From Porodaedalea pini (taxonomy: Eukaryota; Basidiomycota; Agaricomycetes; Hymenochaetales; Hymenochaetaceae), in the NCBI GenBank assembly GCA_002794775.1, contig NBAY01000004.1, forward strand, positions 1,426,001-1,490,000: 64,000 nt of DNA. Direction: 5' to 3'. Each line of letters opens with the position of its first letter. Position 1 is the stretch's first letter. Shown here piece after piece: positions 1 through 12,353 of this stretch. A model generated the notes under the pieces. It saw only the letters and a list, made by a program, of their open reading frames with translations, made no database searches and was not told the DNA's origin. The position numbers were made by a program, and so were the translations under genes.

Positions 1-388
1 AGGAGGAACAGGGATCGGGTGTGCGTTGGTACCGGGGTTACGCCAACGTTGAGAGGGTTCGTCAGCGAAGTTGATGACGAGGCGGTAGGATCCGAGTGAG
101 ATCACAAACGAGATTGTCGTCGAAGTTTGTACTCGTCTGGTTACCCACGTCCACGTCAGGTGCGTGCTCCACCAGAGGCTAATCCGGAGAGCCAGGGTCG
201 GGAAAGGTTGGTTGGAGTGATTACTTAATACACGAACGTCCGGAAACGTCCGGGCAGGGTTGAGGGTTGTCGTTTAGGGGGTTTACACGTCAGGTCCTTC
301 GAGGGGAGTACTCCTCTAGACCGAGTGAGGGCGAGTCGACAGCGACGACATATGCTGGGGATGAGCCTGGGTGAGGTTCTGCTTTTAT
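1..388 (-). mobile_element. LTR-A retrotransposon, 5' internal fragment (leaves window)
   Basis: This stretch is collinear with the internal sequence next to the right-hand LTR of the complete LTR-A element near 53.5-53.85 kb. Shared blocks include the run ending in 'gacatatgctggggatgagc' just before the LTR. The element lies on the minus strand, so this is its 5' leader; the rest lies left of the window. Compared with the 53.8 kb copy it keeps many CpG sites that are TpG or CpA there, so it is the less decayed copy. No coding sequence can be supported in this part. Confidence 0.75.
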
Positions 389-800
389 GTTAGGCGGGAG
401 TCCGGGAGACGACTCGAACTGGGCAGGCCTCGGCTGACTGTCGTCTGGGACGTGCTGTACTCGAGCGTAGACTCGGGACACGCTTACTCAGGCTAGGTCG
501 TCGTGGAGGTAAGAGGATTAATACAAGTCTAAACTAATACAAGGGGGACGAGTCTCACCTAGGTCGTCGCGGAGGTAAGAGGAAAAGCAGAACAAGGAGT
601 TCATGCGATTCCTGAGACCTTATATAGCGACGACTGTGAGACTATATTACCTAACATTACCTAACGAGTGGGAATGGAACGAATGAAGGCAGTGTGGGAA
701 TGATTGTGTAAGATGGGTAAATATAATGAAAAGGACGAATATAATAAAGGAAATGGTAAAAGGGAAAATAAAGGAAAAGGTGAAAGTTCGGGTTCTAACA
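389..800 (-). repeat. LTR-A long terminal repeat (5' LTR of the element leaving the window)
   Basis: This 412-bp repeat starts TGTTAGG and ends TTCTAACA, the usual TG...CA ends. The same LTR recurs at 27655-28073, 35561-35979, 47065-47472, 53856-54282 and 59203-59619. It sits inside the foldback repeat that continues at 801. The base run after it is CAAAG; the matching target duplication would be outside the window. Confidence 0.8.
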
Positions 801-1004
801 CAAAGTAGATTGCAGACACTGAGTTCAGAAATACTTTTCTTGATGGCCATCAATTTTAGATACATAAAGCATAATTTCTGAACAATTTGATTGATTGAGA
901 ATTTACAATCCATATAAAGCTTTTCTGGCTGAAATTATATGAGCCCCACTAAACACTCTGTGATATACTCCTTCCTCACGGAAAACCCCGGATTTTCCTG
1001 CCGT
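801..1004. repeat. Foldback MITE family M, right half (interrupted by LTR-A)
   Basis: This matches the right arm of the complete element at 43954-44749 almost base for base, including the end 'ttttcctgccgt'. Its left arm is missing because LTR-A inserted in the interior. The terminal part also matches 22639-23011. Confidence 0.75.
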
Positions 1005-1114
1005 GTTATTGTTCTGTGATGGTAGACGAATTCTACAATGGCTTAAAGAGAAAGGCATGATAAATGAAATCGAGGTAGGTTAAGATATTATAATGTAGCA
1101 CAATACACTCATGC

Positions 1115-2457
1115 CTACTCGTCCGGCGGATCAGACAGTACACTGGACTCATCGCTCGCTTCTCCTTCCTCTCGATCCTCCACAACCTTTCTCCCTCTGC
1201 CCCCACCCCTCTCCTCCGATACCTCTCCCATTTCAATATCCTCCGCCTCTTCGCCTTCTTCACCCTCTTCGTCCTCTTCACCTTCTTCACGTTTGTCCTC
1301 ATCCACAGGCGAGGATGGGTCAATTGGCGATAGCGGGCTGCTGTCCGGCCCACCAACCGGAGTGAACACAGGCGTTGCGTCACGCGAGACCGCTGGTGTG
1401 AGGTCCGAAAGACTTAGACCAGACATTGAGTTTTGCACACGAAGCTGGTGCGTTGCAGTCTGCAAAAGAGGAGTTGATGGTCGCGGAGTAAACGATTTTG
1501 CAGCGGGGTTGGGCGTCGGGCCTCCCTTCGTGCTTCCTTCGCCGTCTTTCTCACCCTCAGCCTCTGTAACGACTGTCCCCTCCGCACCATCAACATCCAT
1601 AGCAGACCCGGAAGCTACAGGCCCAGGCGAAGATGATTCGGAAGGCGCACGCGTAGCAGTTGCATCGACCTTCGCAATGTGTTTCCCCAATATACGCAAC
1701 TGCCCAATGTCTGCTACAATTGCGTCCAATGTAGACTTTCGCGCGAGAATGGAGCGATTCTGCGTTTCGTGCTCGTCTTTGATGACTTGCATGTCATTCT
1801 CTAGAGCAGATATTGATCTGAACGAAAATAATTAAGTGACACAGAGCAAGCTTGTCGGTCAACTCAACGCACAATTCGAGCTCCTCTCTAGAGGGAAGAG
1901 TGTTGATTTTCTCTGCAATCTGGTCATACTCTATCTTCCGCCGCCGCTCAAGTTGGGCCTGTTCCAATGTGAACTTGAGTTCCTCGATCTCATTTTTGAG
2001 GGTGACGTGTTCGTTTGCTGGAACACGAAGTCAGAAACAATGCTACTCAGAAAAAGAGTAGCCATATGGACCTATCCGATTACTCTCTTGCTTGTACACG
2101 TCCACCTGTCTGCGCTCGGCATCACATACCATGCGACTCTTTCGTAGCAGCAGCTGGAAACTTGCGAGCTCGATGAGAAATGCCTCACGCGCTTCTTCCA
2201 CAGAAGACGTAGTAGACGAGGGCGGCTCGACTATTGGAGGATATGCGACGGACGAATACGTATGGAACTTCTTCGTTAGACGGCGCAAAGGCCGCTCATC
2301 GTTAGTGATGCGGGCATGGATGAGCGCATCTGCCAATGGAATCGATCATTAAACTCGCGTATACCAATCAAGGCGAAAAAAGATGCTAACCCTCTTCATC
2401 AGGATTTAGTTGAGGTATGTTGAGAGGCTCCTTCGATAGTTGGGATTTTGTTGCCAT
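1115..2457 (-). CDS. THOC7: THO complex subunit 7 homologue (mRNA export/transcription)
   Basis: Exons on the minus strand: 2391-2457, 2084-2329, 1873-2017 and 1115-1817, giving 386 aa. All introns are 55-66 bp GT-AG and phase is kept. Residues ~22-45 (DALIHARITNDERPLRRL) and the heptad-rich stretch over exons 2-3, with ERRRKIEYDQIAEKI, fit the THOC7/Mft1 family, a coiled-coil subunit of the nuclear THO/TREX complex that couples transcription to mRNA export. The last ~150 residues are low-complexity and acidic (E/D/S/P-rich), longer than animal THOC7 and typical of fungal versions. The start is the first ATG in frame with the conserved N-terminus. Family membership is inferred from motifs; there is no biochemical signature. 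The first intron donor (GTTAGC) is non-consensus. Confidence 0.82.
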
Positions 2458-2878
2458 AGAGGAAATTCCTGAGCGTATGTTCATTGTTCATGTTCCATGC
2501 CGGCTTCAATCGGATTATGTCAGCACAACTCGGAGGCAGCAACAATATCAGTACGTAGTACTGGTGCTTCTCGGACTTCATGTGTAGGTCTTGCAAGCAT
2601 CCCAGTTCAAGTAACAAAAACTATTACAGCAGTAGACATATATAGCCTTTGATCTCGACTTACTGATTTAATGGACTGGGCCATTACATAATTTCTACCA
2701 ATACTGGAGAAAGATACAGAGAAAACGAAGGAGAAACACCTGTGCAACAATTGTACTATTGTACACAAAAAGAATCTACATCGAACCCCTATACCAAGCC
2801 TGCACGCAACAAAGAAGATTGTTCAGATATCAGAAGTACTCCGGCTATGAAATTGAGAGAAAGGGCCAACCTCACTTT
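2458..2878. other. Intergenic, THOC7 upstream / RING gene downstream
   Basis: About 420 bp between two minus-strand genes. It must hold the THOC7 promoter and the 3' UTR of the RING gene. No conserved ORF, repeat or RNA gene was seen. Confidence 0.5.
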
Positions 2879-4777
2879 TCATAAGACATCCTCGTCCTCG
2901 TCCTCATCATCGTATCCAGACACGTTTCTCGGGCCCAATACCTCAGACCCCCAAAGTTGAGGTACAATGCGCCTGAATACAGTATGGTCCTCGCGGTTAT
3001 CGCGTAACCAACTCCCCGGATAGCGGAGTATGTTATTTTCAACCCATGACATGAAGACACGTCCATCAGGGAAATCGTTGACGGGTAGCATGATGTTCCA
3101 GCCTAGGTATATCTCGGTACTGTGGGGTGTCCATACAACAAGGCCTCCTTCGAAATCAAGACGCATGTTATAGCGCTCAATCATCTGCGGAGTCGCCCCG
3201 CGCTGCAAAAGCTGGAGATGCTCCAGGGAGACAATCGGGTACATGCGCCGCGTGATTTCATTGCGGTAACGTGCGGGCGCCCAAGGTGGAGTTTGCATTT
3301 CATTGTATATGCCACTGTCGACGCTGGCTAATTCGTCTTCATCTTCGCCCTCAGCATCGGCACCTTCAACCTCGCTATCACTAAAAACTCGCGGGCTGAT
3401 ATATCGCTCGTCATCGCTTGAGGCGGAATCGTCGTCGCTATCATAGTCATCGAAGTCGACAATATCCTCTATTTCAGAGTCTGTGAAGTCGACGTCCAGA
3501 GGGAAAATATCTTCCCAAGGGTCTGCATCAGAAGGGGCGTCCTCTCCAAGGGTCTGATCATTTGAGACAAACGCGGCGAGAACATTCTTTAGGATGAAGA
3601 GGGGAATTGGCCTGCTGTGGATGGTAGACCGACAGCAGGGGCATGATTTCATTCGCCAGATGGTAGGAATGTCGACATCTTCGTCTTCGCCAGGTTGACG
3701 AGGTGCACTTCGGAACCAAGTCTGCAAACATCCCCGACAGAACACATGACCACAAGGAACAAGACTTATGTGGCGTCAGAACAAAGCAATAATCAGAAAT
3801 GCATAACTTTACGTGTGAGGTTTAGATAGCATCTCCAGGCAGATCTGACATTGAAGGTTTGCCTGAACTATGCTCAATTGCTTATGTTGACGGGTTAGTA
3901 TCAGGTGAGACGTATACAGAAGACATGCGTACATCTTCAGACTTCTTGTTTGCGGACTTAAGCTTATCGATCTGATTCCCTTGTTTACGGTTCATCTATA
4001 AAAGTCGATTTACTCGTATTTCGCATCCGCAGTGAAGGTACCCTACCCTCTTAGATGCCACGAGCTCCTTCTTCAGCTCTTCTAAAGCCTAGCAGTGAAT
4101 GAGCTACTTTATCCTTGTGAATATGTGAAGGAAGAATACCTTGTGCTGTTCTTGGATCGTCTTTCGTGTTCGATCAGCTTCCTGAAATGGCGCTTCTGCG
4201 TAAGATGACAGACTATAAAGGACAGACAACGAACAGCCCGTACCATCTGTAGTACAAGAAGTTCCTTTCTCAAGCCTCCAGATTCTACATCCTCTTGCGG
4301 AAAATCTCGCTCTTCAATGTCTGATCTCTCTGTTGTATGCGTTCTTCGTGTAACTTGCAACTTTGTCTCGCTCGTAGCAAGTGTAGCTTTTGCCAAGGGG
4401 AAACGTATGAGTTTATCGTGCGTATTAGAGGAAAACATGGTGGCTCTCTCGTTGTTTATGCCACGAGCAGCAGGAGAAGCGTATTTTGGGACTTTATGCT
4501 TTCGTTGCTTCCCATTTGCAGGGAATGCTTTCAACGGACCCGCCACCGAAGTTTTCGAGCCGTCTTCTAACAGTTCTATCTTCCTCTTTTTCCCTGGAAG
4601 TAAATCCGCAACACCATTCTCCCCGCTCCTTCGCGAATCTGCTGAGTGAGATCTGTTCTTGCCGATAAAGCTTCGTGGCGAGACATCCGCGGTGCTTTTG
4701 GCAAGAACTCTCGCGCGTGCTTCCACGGACGGACTGCGATCCCTCATTTGTCTAGGCGCGGAACGTGCGAAGGGCAT
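2879..4777 (-). CDS. RING-finger E3 ubiquitin ligase with N-terminal disordered region and coiled coil
   Basis: Six exons on the minus strand: 4244-4777, 4140-4181, 4047-4088, 3933-3995, 3813-3880 and 2879-3764; 544 aa. Residues ~1-178 are basic and Ser-rich, likely disordered. Residues ~178-227 are a charged coiled coil (KALEELKKELVASK). A C3HC4 RING follows at ~235-295: CQICLEML, then CGHVFCRGC and CPCC. After it comes a very acidic stretch (~340-410), then a folded C-terminal domain that I do not recognise. The RING, split by an intron in phase, implies E2 binding and ubiquitin transfer; the substrate is unknown. Short micro-exons (42 bp) encode the coiled coil and are easily missed by gene finders. 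The start ATG opens the long first exon. Confidence 0.8.
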
Positions 4778-5071
4778 ATTGAAAGCGTAAGAAGGAGTAG
4801 ACAGTGTCGCAATGAGTACTAGTTGCTTAAGAACGTACTACTGGTCAAAGACCATGTCGCGCTGTGCGCGTGTCGAGAAGAGAAGGTGGCTCGCATCCCG
4901 TGACTTTCGTTACGAGAGCCTCCAACACCTTGTTTTGAACTGCAACACCGCGTTCATTGCCACTCCTTCTCTCCACGACGACGCTCCCAGTTATTTGCTT
5001 AACTCAAGCCACAGAGAAGTGAACGAAGGACGATAAAACCTCTTGGAAACCCCTGCTTGTGGGTCAAGACG
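4778..5071. promoter_or_regulatory. Shared 294-bp region between two divergent E3 ligase genes
   Basis: The RING gene starts at 4777 on minus and the DOA10 gene at 5072 on plus, so both promoters must sit here. No TATA box was recognised. No protein-coding signal is convincing on either strand. Confidence 0.5.
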
Positions 5072-8000
5072 ATGCTAGACGAGCCCGGTGAGCTGCGTGA
5101 TGCGAGCACCAGCATGAACGAATCGGTACTGATTCTCATAATATGTAAGACACGTGTCGCATCTGTAGCGCACCAGCAGAGCCAGATGCGCCCTTGTTTC
5201 ATCCTTGCAAATGTTCCGGGACCATTCGGTATATCCATCAGGACTGGTGAGTGCGGCAATCTCGATAGTCTGGACTTTCATTCACCAACCTTCTTTGTAT
5301 TAAGCTTGACGACATGGCTAGCACACAGCAAGAAGAAGACTTGCGACGTGTGCAAGTATCAGTACTCGTTTACAAAAGGTGTGCATGAAATTGGCAAATC
5401 GCATTATAAAATACTAATAAAGAACCTTCAATAGTGTATTCGGATAACATGCCGAAGCAAATTCCCTTCATATTGTTTCTTCGCAAGTTCGCACAGAAGA
5501 CATTCTGGGCGTGTGTAATGGGCATTAGAGGCCTGATGGTGGCGACCATATGGCTGGCGTTCTTGCCGTACGTGACGGTCTGGACATGGAGATTTTATTT
5601 CATCATGGGAGAGAACATGTACGTGACGTCGTATTTTCTGCATTATTCTTGCTCACAAAGCTTCAGTGCATGGTGGATTTATGACCACCCACGGCCAAAT
5701 CCGACACCAGTCTTCCACTCTTATTTTACTAATCTCACTCTAGTTGATGACCAGAATCGGACGAGTTCCTCGGATAAATCTATCATGGACCTGGTAACAA
5801 GCTATCCAGTCTGGCGTGCGCTCTCGGCAGACATATTCACCGGCCAGATCATAGCATCGCTTATTGTTCTTGTCTTCTTGGGCATCTTCCTGCTTCGGGA
5901 ATGGATAATTCAGAATGCCAGACCTGGAGTATTCGAAGAGGATGATGCAGTCGATGCAGAAGTACAGGACGGTGTTGAAGCTGATGCAGAACCCGGTCCG
6001 GTAGAGGAAGCTCTGCCACCGCTACCTATCGAGAATCAACGCGTTGAAGAAGATGTGCAGATACCCGCGAATGGCCATGTCCCTGCAGCGCCGCACCCTG
6101 CAGGCGACGCCCCTGCAGCTCAGGATACGTCAGAAAATAATTTAACTTCCCCTCCACGTCACAAACGCCGTTTAAATGCCATTGAAGACGCGGAGGAGGC
6201 AAGGGAACATGAGCTTCGTGCTCCTCGTTTTCGCACTTGGCCCAGAACTCAAGAGAGAGCCGTTTCACCGGAAGGCCAGGAACCAAACAGTGGTCTCATG
6301 ATTCAGAGGACTTCTCGAGAAGCAGCGGATGAAATGCTCTCTACTGACGAACCAAAGGATTGTCCTAGCGATTTTGAATTCACGTTTTCTGTAGGGAGGT
6401 CTGCTTCACCCTCACACCACACCACTACGTCGCAGTCGTTCTCCTTCAATCGGCCTCCTGATGGAGCGGATTTGTTTCAGTACACGCCGTCGTCAAATCT
6501 TCCTTTCCCCCTTACGCCAAGCAATATTGCATCCGACGCAGCAGGACCTTCTTCCGGTCTGCGACGCCCGCCCCTGCCTAATATCAACCTTTCTACACCC
6601 GAATCACTTAATCTCGAAGAAGACCCATTAGCCTCTCCCATGTTTTTTAACCCTTCCTTTGCAACTAAGGGGTCCGGATCGTCCAAAGAGCCGTTACCTT
6701 CACCGAGTCTTTCAACTTATCGGGCGCCTGAAGAGGTAGATGCGGATGCTGCCTCCTCTGTGGCAATCAGGACAGATTATTTCGACGATGACGACTCACA
6801 CAAGTCTGAAAGAGAATCAATTTCATCCTCTGCCGTTGCGACGGTTGCAGAGTCTGCGTTTCGCGAAGATCTGGACGAATATTTCCGGGATGAGCATGCT
6901 GATGCGGATGAGAGGCAGGGTCCAATAAGGGTGGAGGAGCTTCTCAATGAAGAAGATGTGCTCCCAGACGAAGCGGATCGTCCGGTGATCGCGGAGGAGC
7001 ATCCTGGTCCTGCAGATGCGGCTGAAGATCCGGATGTTATCAATGATGACGATGTTGACGGAGCCCTTGAAGGTAGGTGGCGTTGTGTCGTTGGCTTTCT
7101 CTTGGGATTTTAATTGCACACCTAGAAGCTGTTGGAATGAGAGGACCTTTGACAACAGTTTTTCAAAACGTGAGCATCCTTCTTTTTCTTCTGCGAATTC
7201 TTTAGGGTCTTACTCGCAACTGTAGGCGGCTCTGATGATATTTGTATTGGATACGACGATCGGACTCGCAGTGTGGCTTCCTTTTACGATTGGAAAGACA
7301 ACTGCGTTACTTTTGGTATTATGCTATTGCCTTCAGTTTCTCTTGTTTCATGCTCAATTTTCGACAGCTGGAACCCGTTCGCGCCGTGCATCTCTTACAG
7401 TGGCCTGTTCGAGTCATTCGATATGCCACTGACCCTGTGGTCGATTTATTTGCTCTCGCTCTCTTCCAGGGTGTTCATCCCATCACGAGAAAATTCTCCA
7501 AGGCCTTTTTAGATTTTGTCCCGTCATCAATTGGCTCCAAGTATGCTCCGCTCCCTACCTCGCATTCTGCGCGTTCATCTAAGGTATTGTACGAAAATGG
7601 CTCACTGAATCTGGTGCTAACTTGATCTGCCGTCGTAGACTGTACTAGACATCGGTTTCTTTAAGATGCTTGTTGCCGGACGTGACGACGGCCAAGGCTC
7701 TGCAATCATTCGTGGCATAGATCATATCGCAAACTCACCAGTTGCTCAATTTCTCGAGCCATACTTTGCTCAACTTGGAAGAAAAGTTCGACTCAATGCC
7801 GCCTCAGTGAAAGCGGGCTGGATAGAACTGGCCAACGGCGATGCATCTGTGAACAGGTTTTTTGCAATTGCGCTGGGTTACCTGCTTGCCGGCCTTCTCC
7901 TTGCGATATACCTGAACGTGTTGAACGTAGGTAGTGTCCAGAGTGCTGGGAGAGCAATTAGGAATGCCATTAGACAGCAGCTTATCGTCTTAAAGGTACG

Positions 8001-10165
8001 ACAACGTTTTCTCATGCATTGCATTTCATTCACTAACCTGTGGTAAAGGTCGCAATATTCATTGTGATTGAACTAGCAGTATTTCCTCTGGGCTGCGGCA
8101 TTATGCTTGACTCCTGCACGCTCCAATTATTCCCGGACGCAAGCGTACGATCCCGGCTATCCTTTTTCGCCTACGCTCCGGTTACGGCCACTTTCTACCA
8201 TTGGATGGTTGGCACAATGTTCATGTACGGTATCAGCTCTCTTCCCGTGTGTTTCAAATTGACTGTTTATTCAGGTATCAGTTTGCTATCTTACTCGGTA
8301 AGAGAGTGCTTATTTGTGTGCTAATTGTATCATTGGTCTGAAGTCTTTGCAGGAGGATGTAGGAAAATTTTGCGACCAGGAGGCTTATGGTTCATAAAAG
8401 ACCCACAAGATCAGAATTTCCACCCCATTCGCGATATTCTTGATCGTCCGACCTTCGTTCAAGTAAGAAAACTCGCCATTAGCGCCATGATGTACTCCTT
8501 CGTCGTTGCACTCGGTATGGGAGGCTTGGTCTCTTGCTTGCACTTCTGGGGAAAGTTCTTGTTACCACTACGCTGGAAGCTGCGGTAAGTTTCGTTTAAC
8601 TAAACACGTTTCATTAAGGGATAATTGAAGTGCATGACCAGAGAACCGCTATCGGATATACCAATCGACCTCCTGTTCCTCCATATAGTAATGCCTTCCA
8701 CGATCAGGTACTTCCGGCCCCGCAAGCTCGCATTTGCTTTGGCTATCAAATACTGGAAGTGGGCCGCACGACAACTGCGGATCACTTCATACATGTTTGG
8801 AGGTATGCACCCCGAAGAAATGCGTCCCTCCAAGAGTATATCTTCGTGGCTATTTTCTGCCGTTGGTTCCAAGAAGGCCGATGAGATGCAGGCAGAAGGT
8901 TCGGATGCAGTTTTCGATGGTAGCTATCGGCGAGTCCCAGCCCAAGACAACATATCGCTTCCCCGCGAGATTAGGGCTACTGTGGCTGTCGATAAAGATG
9001 GAAAGCCGCTCGATGAGGCAGGGAGACGGTTAATGGATTTGCAAAATGCCGAAGCTGAGAAGGCCAAGCGACTTATCGCTGTTGATTACACAGTAGTATA
9101 CCTTCCTCCGCACTTCAGGGAGCGGGTGATCATCTTCATAATATCTCTGTGGGTTGTTGGGTCCTCGCTCTTCGTTGCAGGTCTTGCAGTACCTACTTTG
9201 TTGGGTCGTGCTGTTTTCGGGCTCATCTTCGACCGAGAAGTCCACGACGGCTATTCGATTGTCCTTGGCTTCTACTTACTCTGGGGATGTTATTACTTTG
9301 GGAGGATACTTGACCGAATGGATAAAAGGCGGCAGAGGTCCGGCAGCGATGAGCCTAGAGGACAGTATGCCGTGTACGTATTCAAACGCGCCATGTTGTG
9401 GGTAGGAAACGTCGCTTGGGTGGCTTTCTGGTTTGGAATTGTCATTCCGACCTTATTCGCTCTCGTCATTGAGGTTTACCTTGTCCATCCTCTGCGAGTC
9501 ATGGTCAACCCGGACCTAACACTAGAAATCCGTATATTCGACTCATGGGCCATCGGTCTAGTATACACAAAGATGGCTTTATCGACTATACGCCTTCGAC
9601 CCGAGACACGTATAGATGCGGCTCTAAAAGAGGCAAGTGTTTCCAAAAAATACATTTTCAATTACAATAAGGAGCTTATGCTGAATTTAATCAGATGAAG
9701 GACAACGGCTGGAGACGACTGAACGCGGTCACAGTGACTCTCGATATCATGGCACCTGTCACGGCTGGTCTCCTCAGCATGCTTTTACTTCCCATACTTC
9801 TCGTACTCGGCTTGCAGCAGCTTTTGCCTACCAAAATCAGCTCAAACACGCTCTGTCAGTCTCCTCCCTTCGCCTTGCCCAATGTGCCCCTTTTATCCGC
9901 AGGAGAGCCGTACTTACTCCGCTTGTCTTGTCCATCGATCGCAGTTCTATATGTATACCCAGGTATCTTCATTTCCGCAGCCTTCGCTCGCATGTATACT
10001 GCGCTGCAGTCACTTTGCGGTTCCTGGGCGCAGCAGATCCGTGACTCGGAATTTCTGGTGGAAATGAGGCTGCGCAACCTCGAACCTCCAGCTGCAAAAG
10101 CACGTCTCGACTCCGACTCCGCTTCGTCCACTCCCGCTCAGGTGGTAACTCCGGAAGCGGACTGA
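5072..10165 (+). CDS. SSM4: DOA10/MARCH6-type ER membrane RING-CH E3 ubiquitin ligase
   Basis: Proposed exons: 5072-5087, 5150-5246, 5305-5378, 5435-5618, 5661-7072, 7126-7169, 7226-7315, 7368-7583, 7639-7995, 8049-8224, 8275-8297, 8353-8584, 8642-9632 and 9695-10165; 1460 aa. The N-terminal RING-CH has CRICSAP, HPCKCSGTIRYIHQDCL and CDVCKYQYSF (residues ~7-60). Many hydrophobic segments follow, plus the TD-like core around FPLGCGIMLD, then LRPGGLWFIKD, matching the order in yeast Doa10 and human MARCH6. A ~350-residue acidic, Ser-rich linker lies between the first and later membrane segments. Role: ER/nuclear-envelope-associated degradation. The first exon codes only 5 residues. The 42-bp intron 5619-5660 is in frame and uncertain. 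The intron 9633-9694 appears to be GC-AG. Confidence 0.88.
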
Positions 10166-10350
10166 TTCATTTTGATCTAATTCACACACCTCATTTATTC
10201 AATTCTTGCACTTCTCATTTTGTATCATACTCGCACAAGTGTATTTTTCTAAGAAGCTTTTTATTCCCTAATGGCACGAAATTACATACAATCCGAGTAA
10301 ATCTAGAAAAAAAATTGTTTTGGCATGAAAGTGCGAGTACTAGTCTTCTT

Positions 10351-11969
10351 TTACACGCGGCTACCGTAAACGTCCTTGGGCGACGTACCAGCCTGACCTT
10401 TGCGATTGTTGGCTTGCGCCCATTTCTTGATACGAATGGACTCAATCTGGATGAAACCAGTAGTGTCGGTTGGCTCAAAGCCCCCAAGCTCATCCATGGA
10501 GGACTCGTGCTCGTCATAAAGACCTTCATCGGAAGAGCGGCCCTCAACGATGACGTTGCCTTTGTATAATTTGATGCGGACAACGCCATTGACAGTGCGC
10601 TGACTAGCGGGGATGGACGCAGTGACGAATTCACGTTCGGGAGTGAAGAAGTGGCCATTGTAGAGAATCTGACTGAGCGCTGTCGTGACGAAAGTGTCGC
10701 GGAGCCGACGGACGTTGCGGTCGAGTGTGAGACCTTCGATATCCATGTGCGCCACACGGAGAATCGTTGCTCCTGGGCTCTCGTAACACCCACGGCTCTT
10801 CACGCCGATGAAGCGGTTTTCGACAATATCAATACGTCCAACGCCGTGCTTGCGCGCAAGAGCGTTGAGCTCGAGGAAGATCTCTACAGGGTCTGTGACG
10901 GTCTTAGAGCTCGTGATGACTTTGCTTGGAAGCCCCTGAGAGAACTCGATGCGCAGGTGCTCCGGCTGTGAAGGTGCATCCTCGGGAGCGACGGTGAGTT
11001 TCCACATATCAGCAGGCGGTGTCGTATCAGGGTCCTCGAGGATGCCCGCTTCGTACGAGATGTGGAAAAGGTTCTCGTCTGTCGACCATGGCTTCGCCGC
11101 AGTTTGCTGAACGGGGATGCCTTTCTCCGCAGCGAACGCGAGGAGCGCAGCACGGCCTGCAAAGCGGTTGTAGAACTCTTCAAAAAAAGTGAGCAGGTCG
11201 AATTAGATGTGTGAGCAAAAGTTGAGGCATACCAGGGAGACGCCAGGGCGCAATGACTTTGATATCTGGTTTTAGGCCGTAGAAAGCGAGTTCAAAGCGG
11301 ACCTGATCGTTGCCCTTGCCCGTGCAGCCATGCGAGACGTAGCTGGAAAGATTAAGTTAACGACATATCAAACACGAGTCCTTCTCCGAAAAATACACAC
11401 TCGCACTGCTCCTTCTCTGCAGCTGACATCATGCCCCGCGCAATAACAGGACGAGCAAGAGAAGTGCCGAGAAGGTATACGTTCTGCGTAATTAGTATAG
11501 CACAGTGAATTCATGGCACTAGCAATCTTCGGATGACTCGACAGACCTCGTAGATGGCGTTGGCCTGCACCGCCGGGTATATGAGTTCCGTAACAAATTC
11601 GCGCTTGAGGTCCTGCGCCGCAGCCATTAGCTTATTAAGAGCATATATGACCTGCGCAACACATACTTCGAGCACAAACTTCTTGGCGCCAACTTTTAGT
11701 GCCTTTGCGCGGGCCGCCTCGAAATCCTACAATCACGACTCAGCAACACATATCGCAGAAGCAGGGAAAAAGCACAGCATACCTCCTCCTGTCCGACATC
11801 GGCCATAAAGGCAACGACTTCATAGCCTTGCTCGATGAGCCAGGCGAGGATGCATGAGGTATCTGGGATCGAACGGATAATCAGCACATGTGCATATAGT
11901 GACTAGAAAGCAATACTCACCAAGACCTCCAGAGTAAGCCAAAAGAACGCGGCCTTTTGCAGGCGACAT
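10351..11969 (-). CDS. ARG1: Argininosuccinate synthase
   Basis: Seven exons on the minus strand: 11921-11969, 11783-11862, 11667-11726, 11547-11612, 11401-11483, 11233-11342 and 10351-11177; 424 aa, the usual family length. It joins citrulline and aspartate using ATP in arginine biosynthesis (cytosolic in fungi). Visible signatures: N-terminal ATP-binding loop AYSGGLDTS (residues ~11-19, split by intron 1 within the Asp codon), the region [11 protein letters not shown], and the second signature [13 protein letters not shown] (~119-131). The C-terminal half has [10 protein letters not shown] and [10 protein letters not shown]. Phase is kept across all six introns. It is convergent with DOA10 (stops 185 bp apart) and divergent from the next gene. 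Confidence 0.95.
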
Positions 11970-12061
11970 GGTCAGCAATAATTTGGGCGAAAGGCAAGGT
12001 TAGGGGTCGGAAGTAGAAGGTTCAAAGGTTTTAGACGCCTTGAACTGAAGATATATCGGCC

Positions 12062-12067
12062 GAGTCA
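12062..12067 (-). promoter_or_regulatory. TGACTC element upstream of ARG1 (Gcn4/Cpc1-type)
   Basis: TGACTC on the minus strand, about 93 bp before the ARG1 start codon. This is the core of the general amino-acid control site bound by Gcn4/Cpc1 bZIP factors, which regulate arginine genes in other fungi. A CACGTG E-box lies at 12109-12114. Binding is inferred only. Confidence 0.4.
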
Positions 12068-12353
12068 CTGCACTCAAAACTTTCTTTTTGATTTTACAGT
12101 TCATTCATCACGTGATAAGCGATTTACGGAGTGTGACGTGTGATAGAAGTGCTGTCATCACGTCGTGACGTCGCGTTCTTTAGAGCTCCCACTGTCAGTT
12201 GCTTTTGCTCAGCCAACATCAACGACAACAGCGAGACGACAGCACCCGCAATCCCAAGCGCGACGACGCGCAATCCTATGCTCCAAGTCTAACTGTTGTC
12301 TGGCTAGCACGCATACTCCTCCCCTCAGTTGATCTGAGACTCCGATATTCACA

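Noticed and set aside
290..481. Minus-strand open frame in the LTR-A leader and LTR
   Set aside because: It spans the internal/LTR border and matches no gag or other protein. Chance frame in a repeat.
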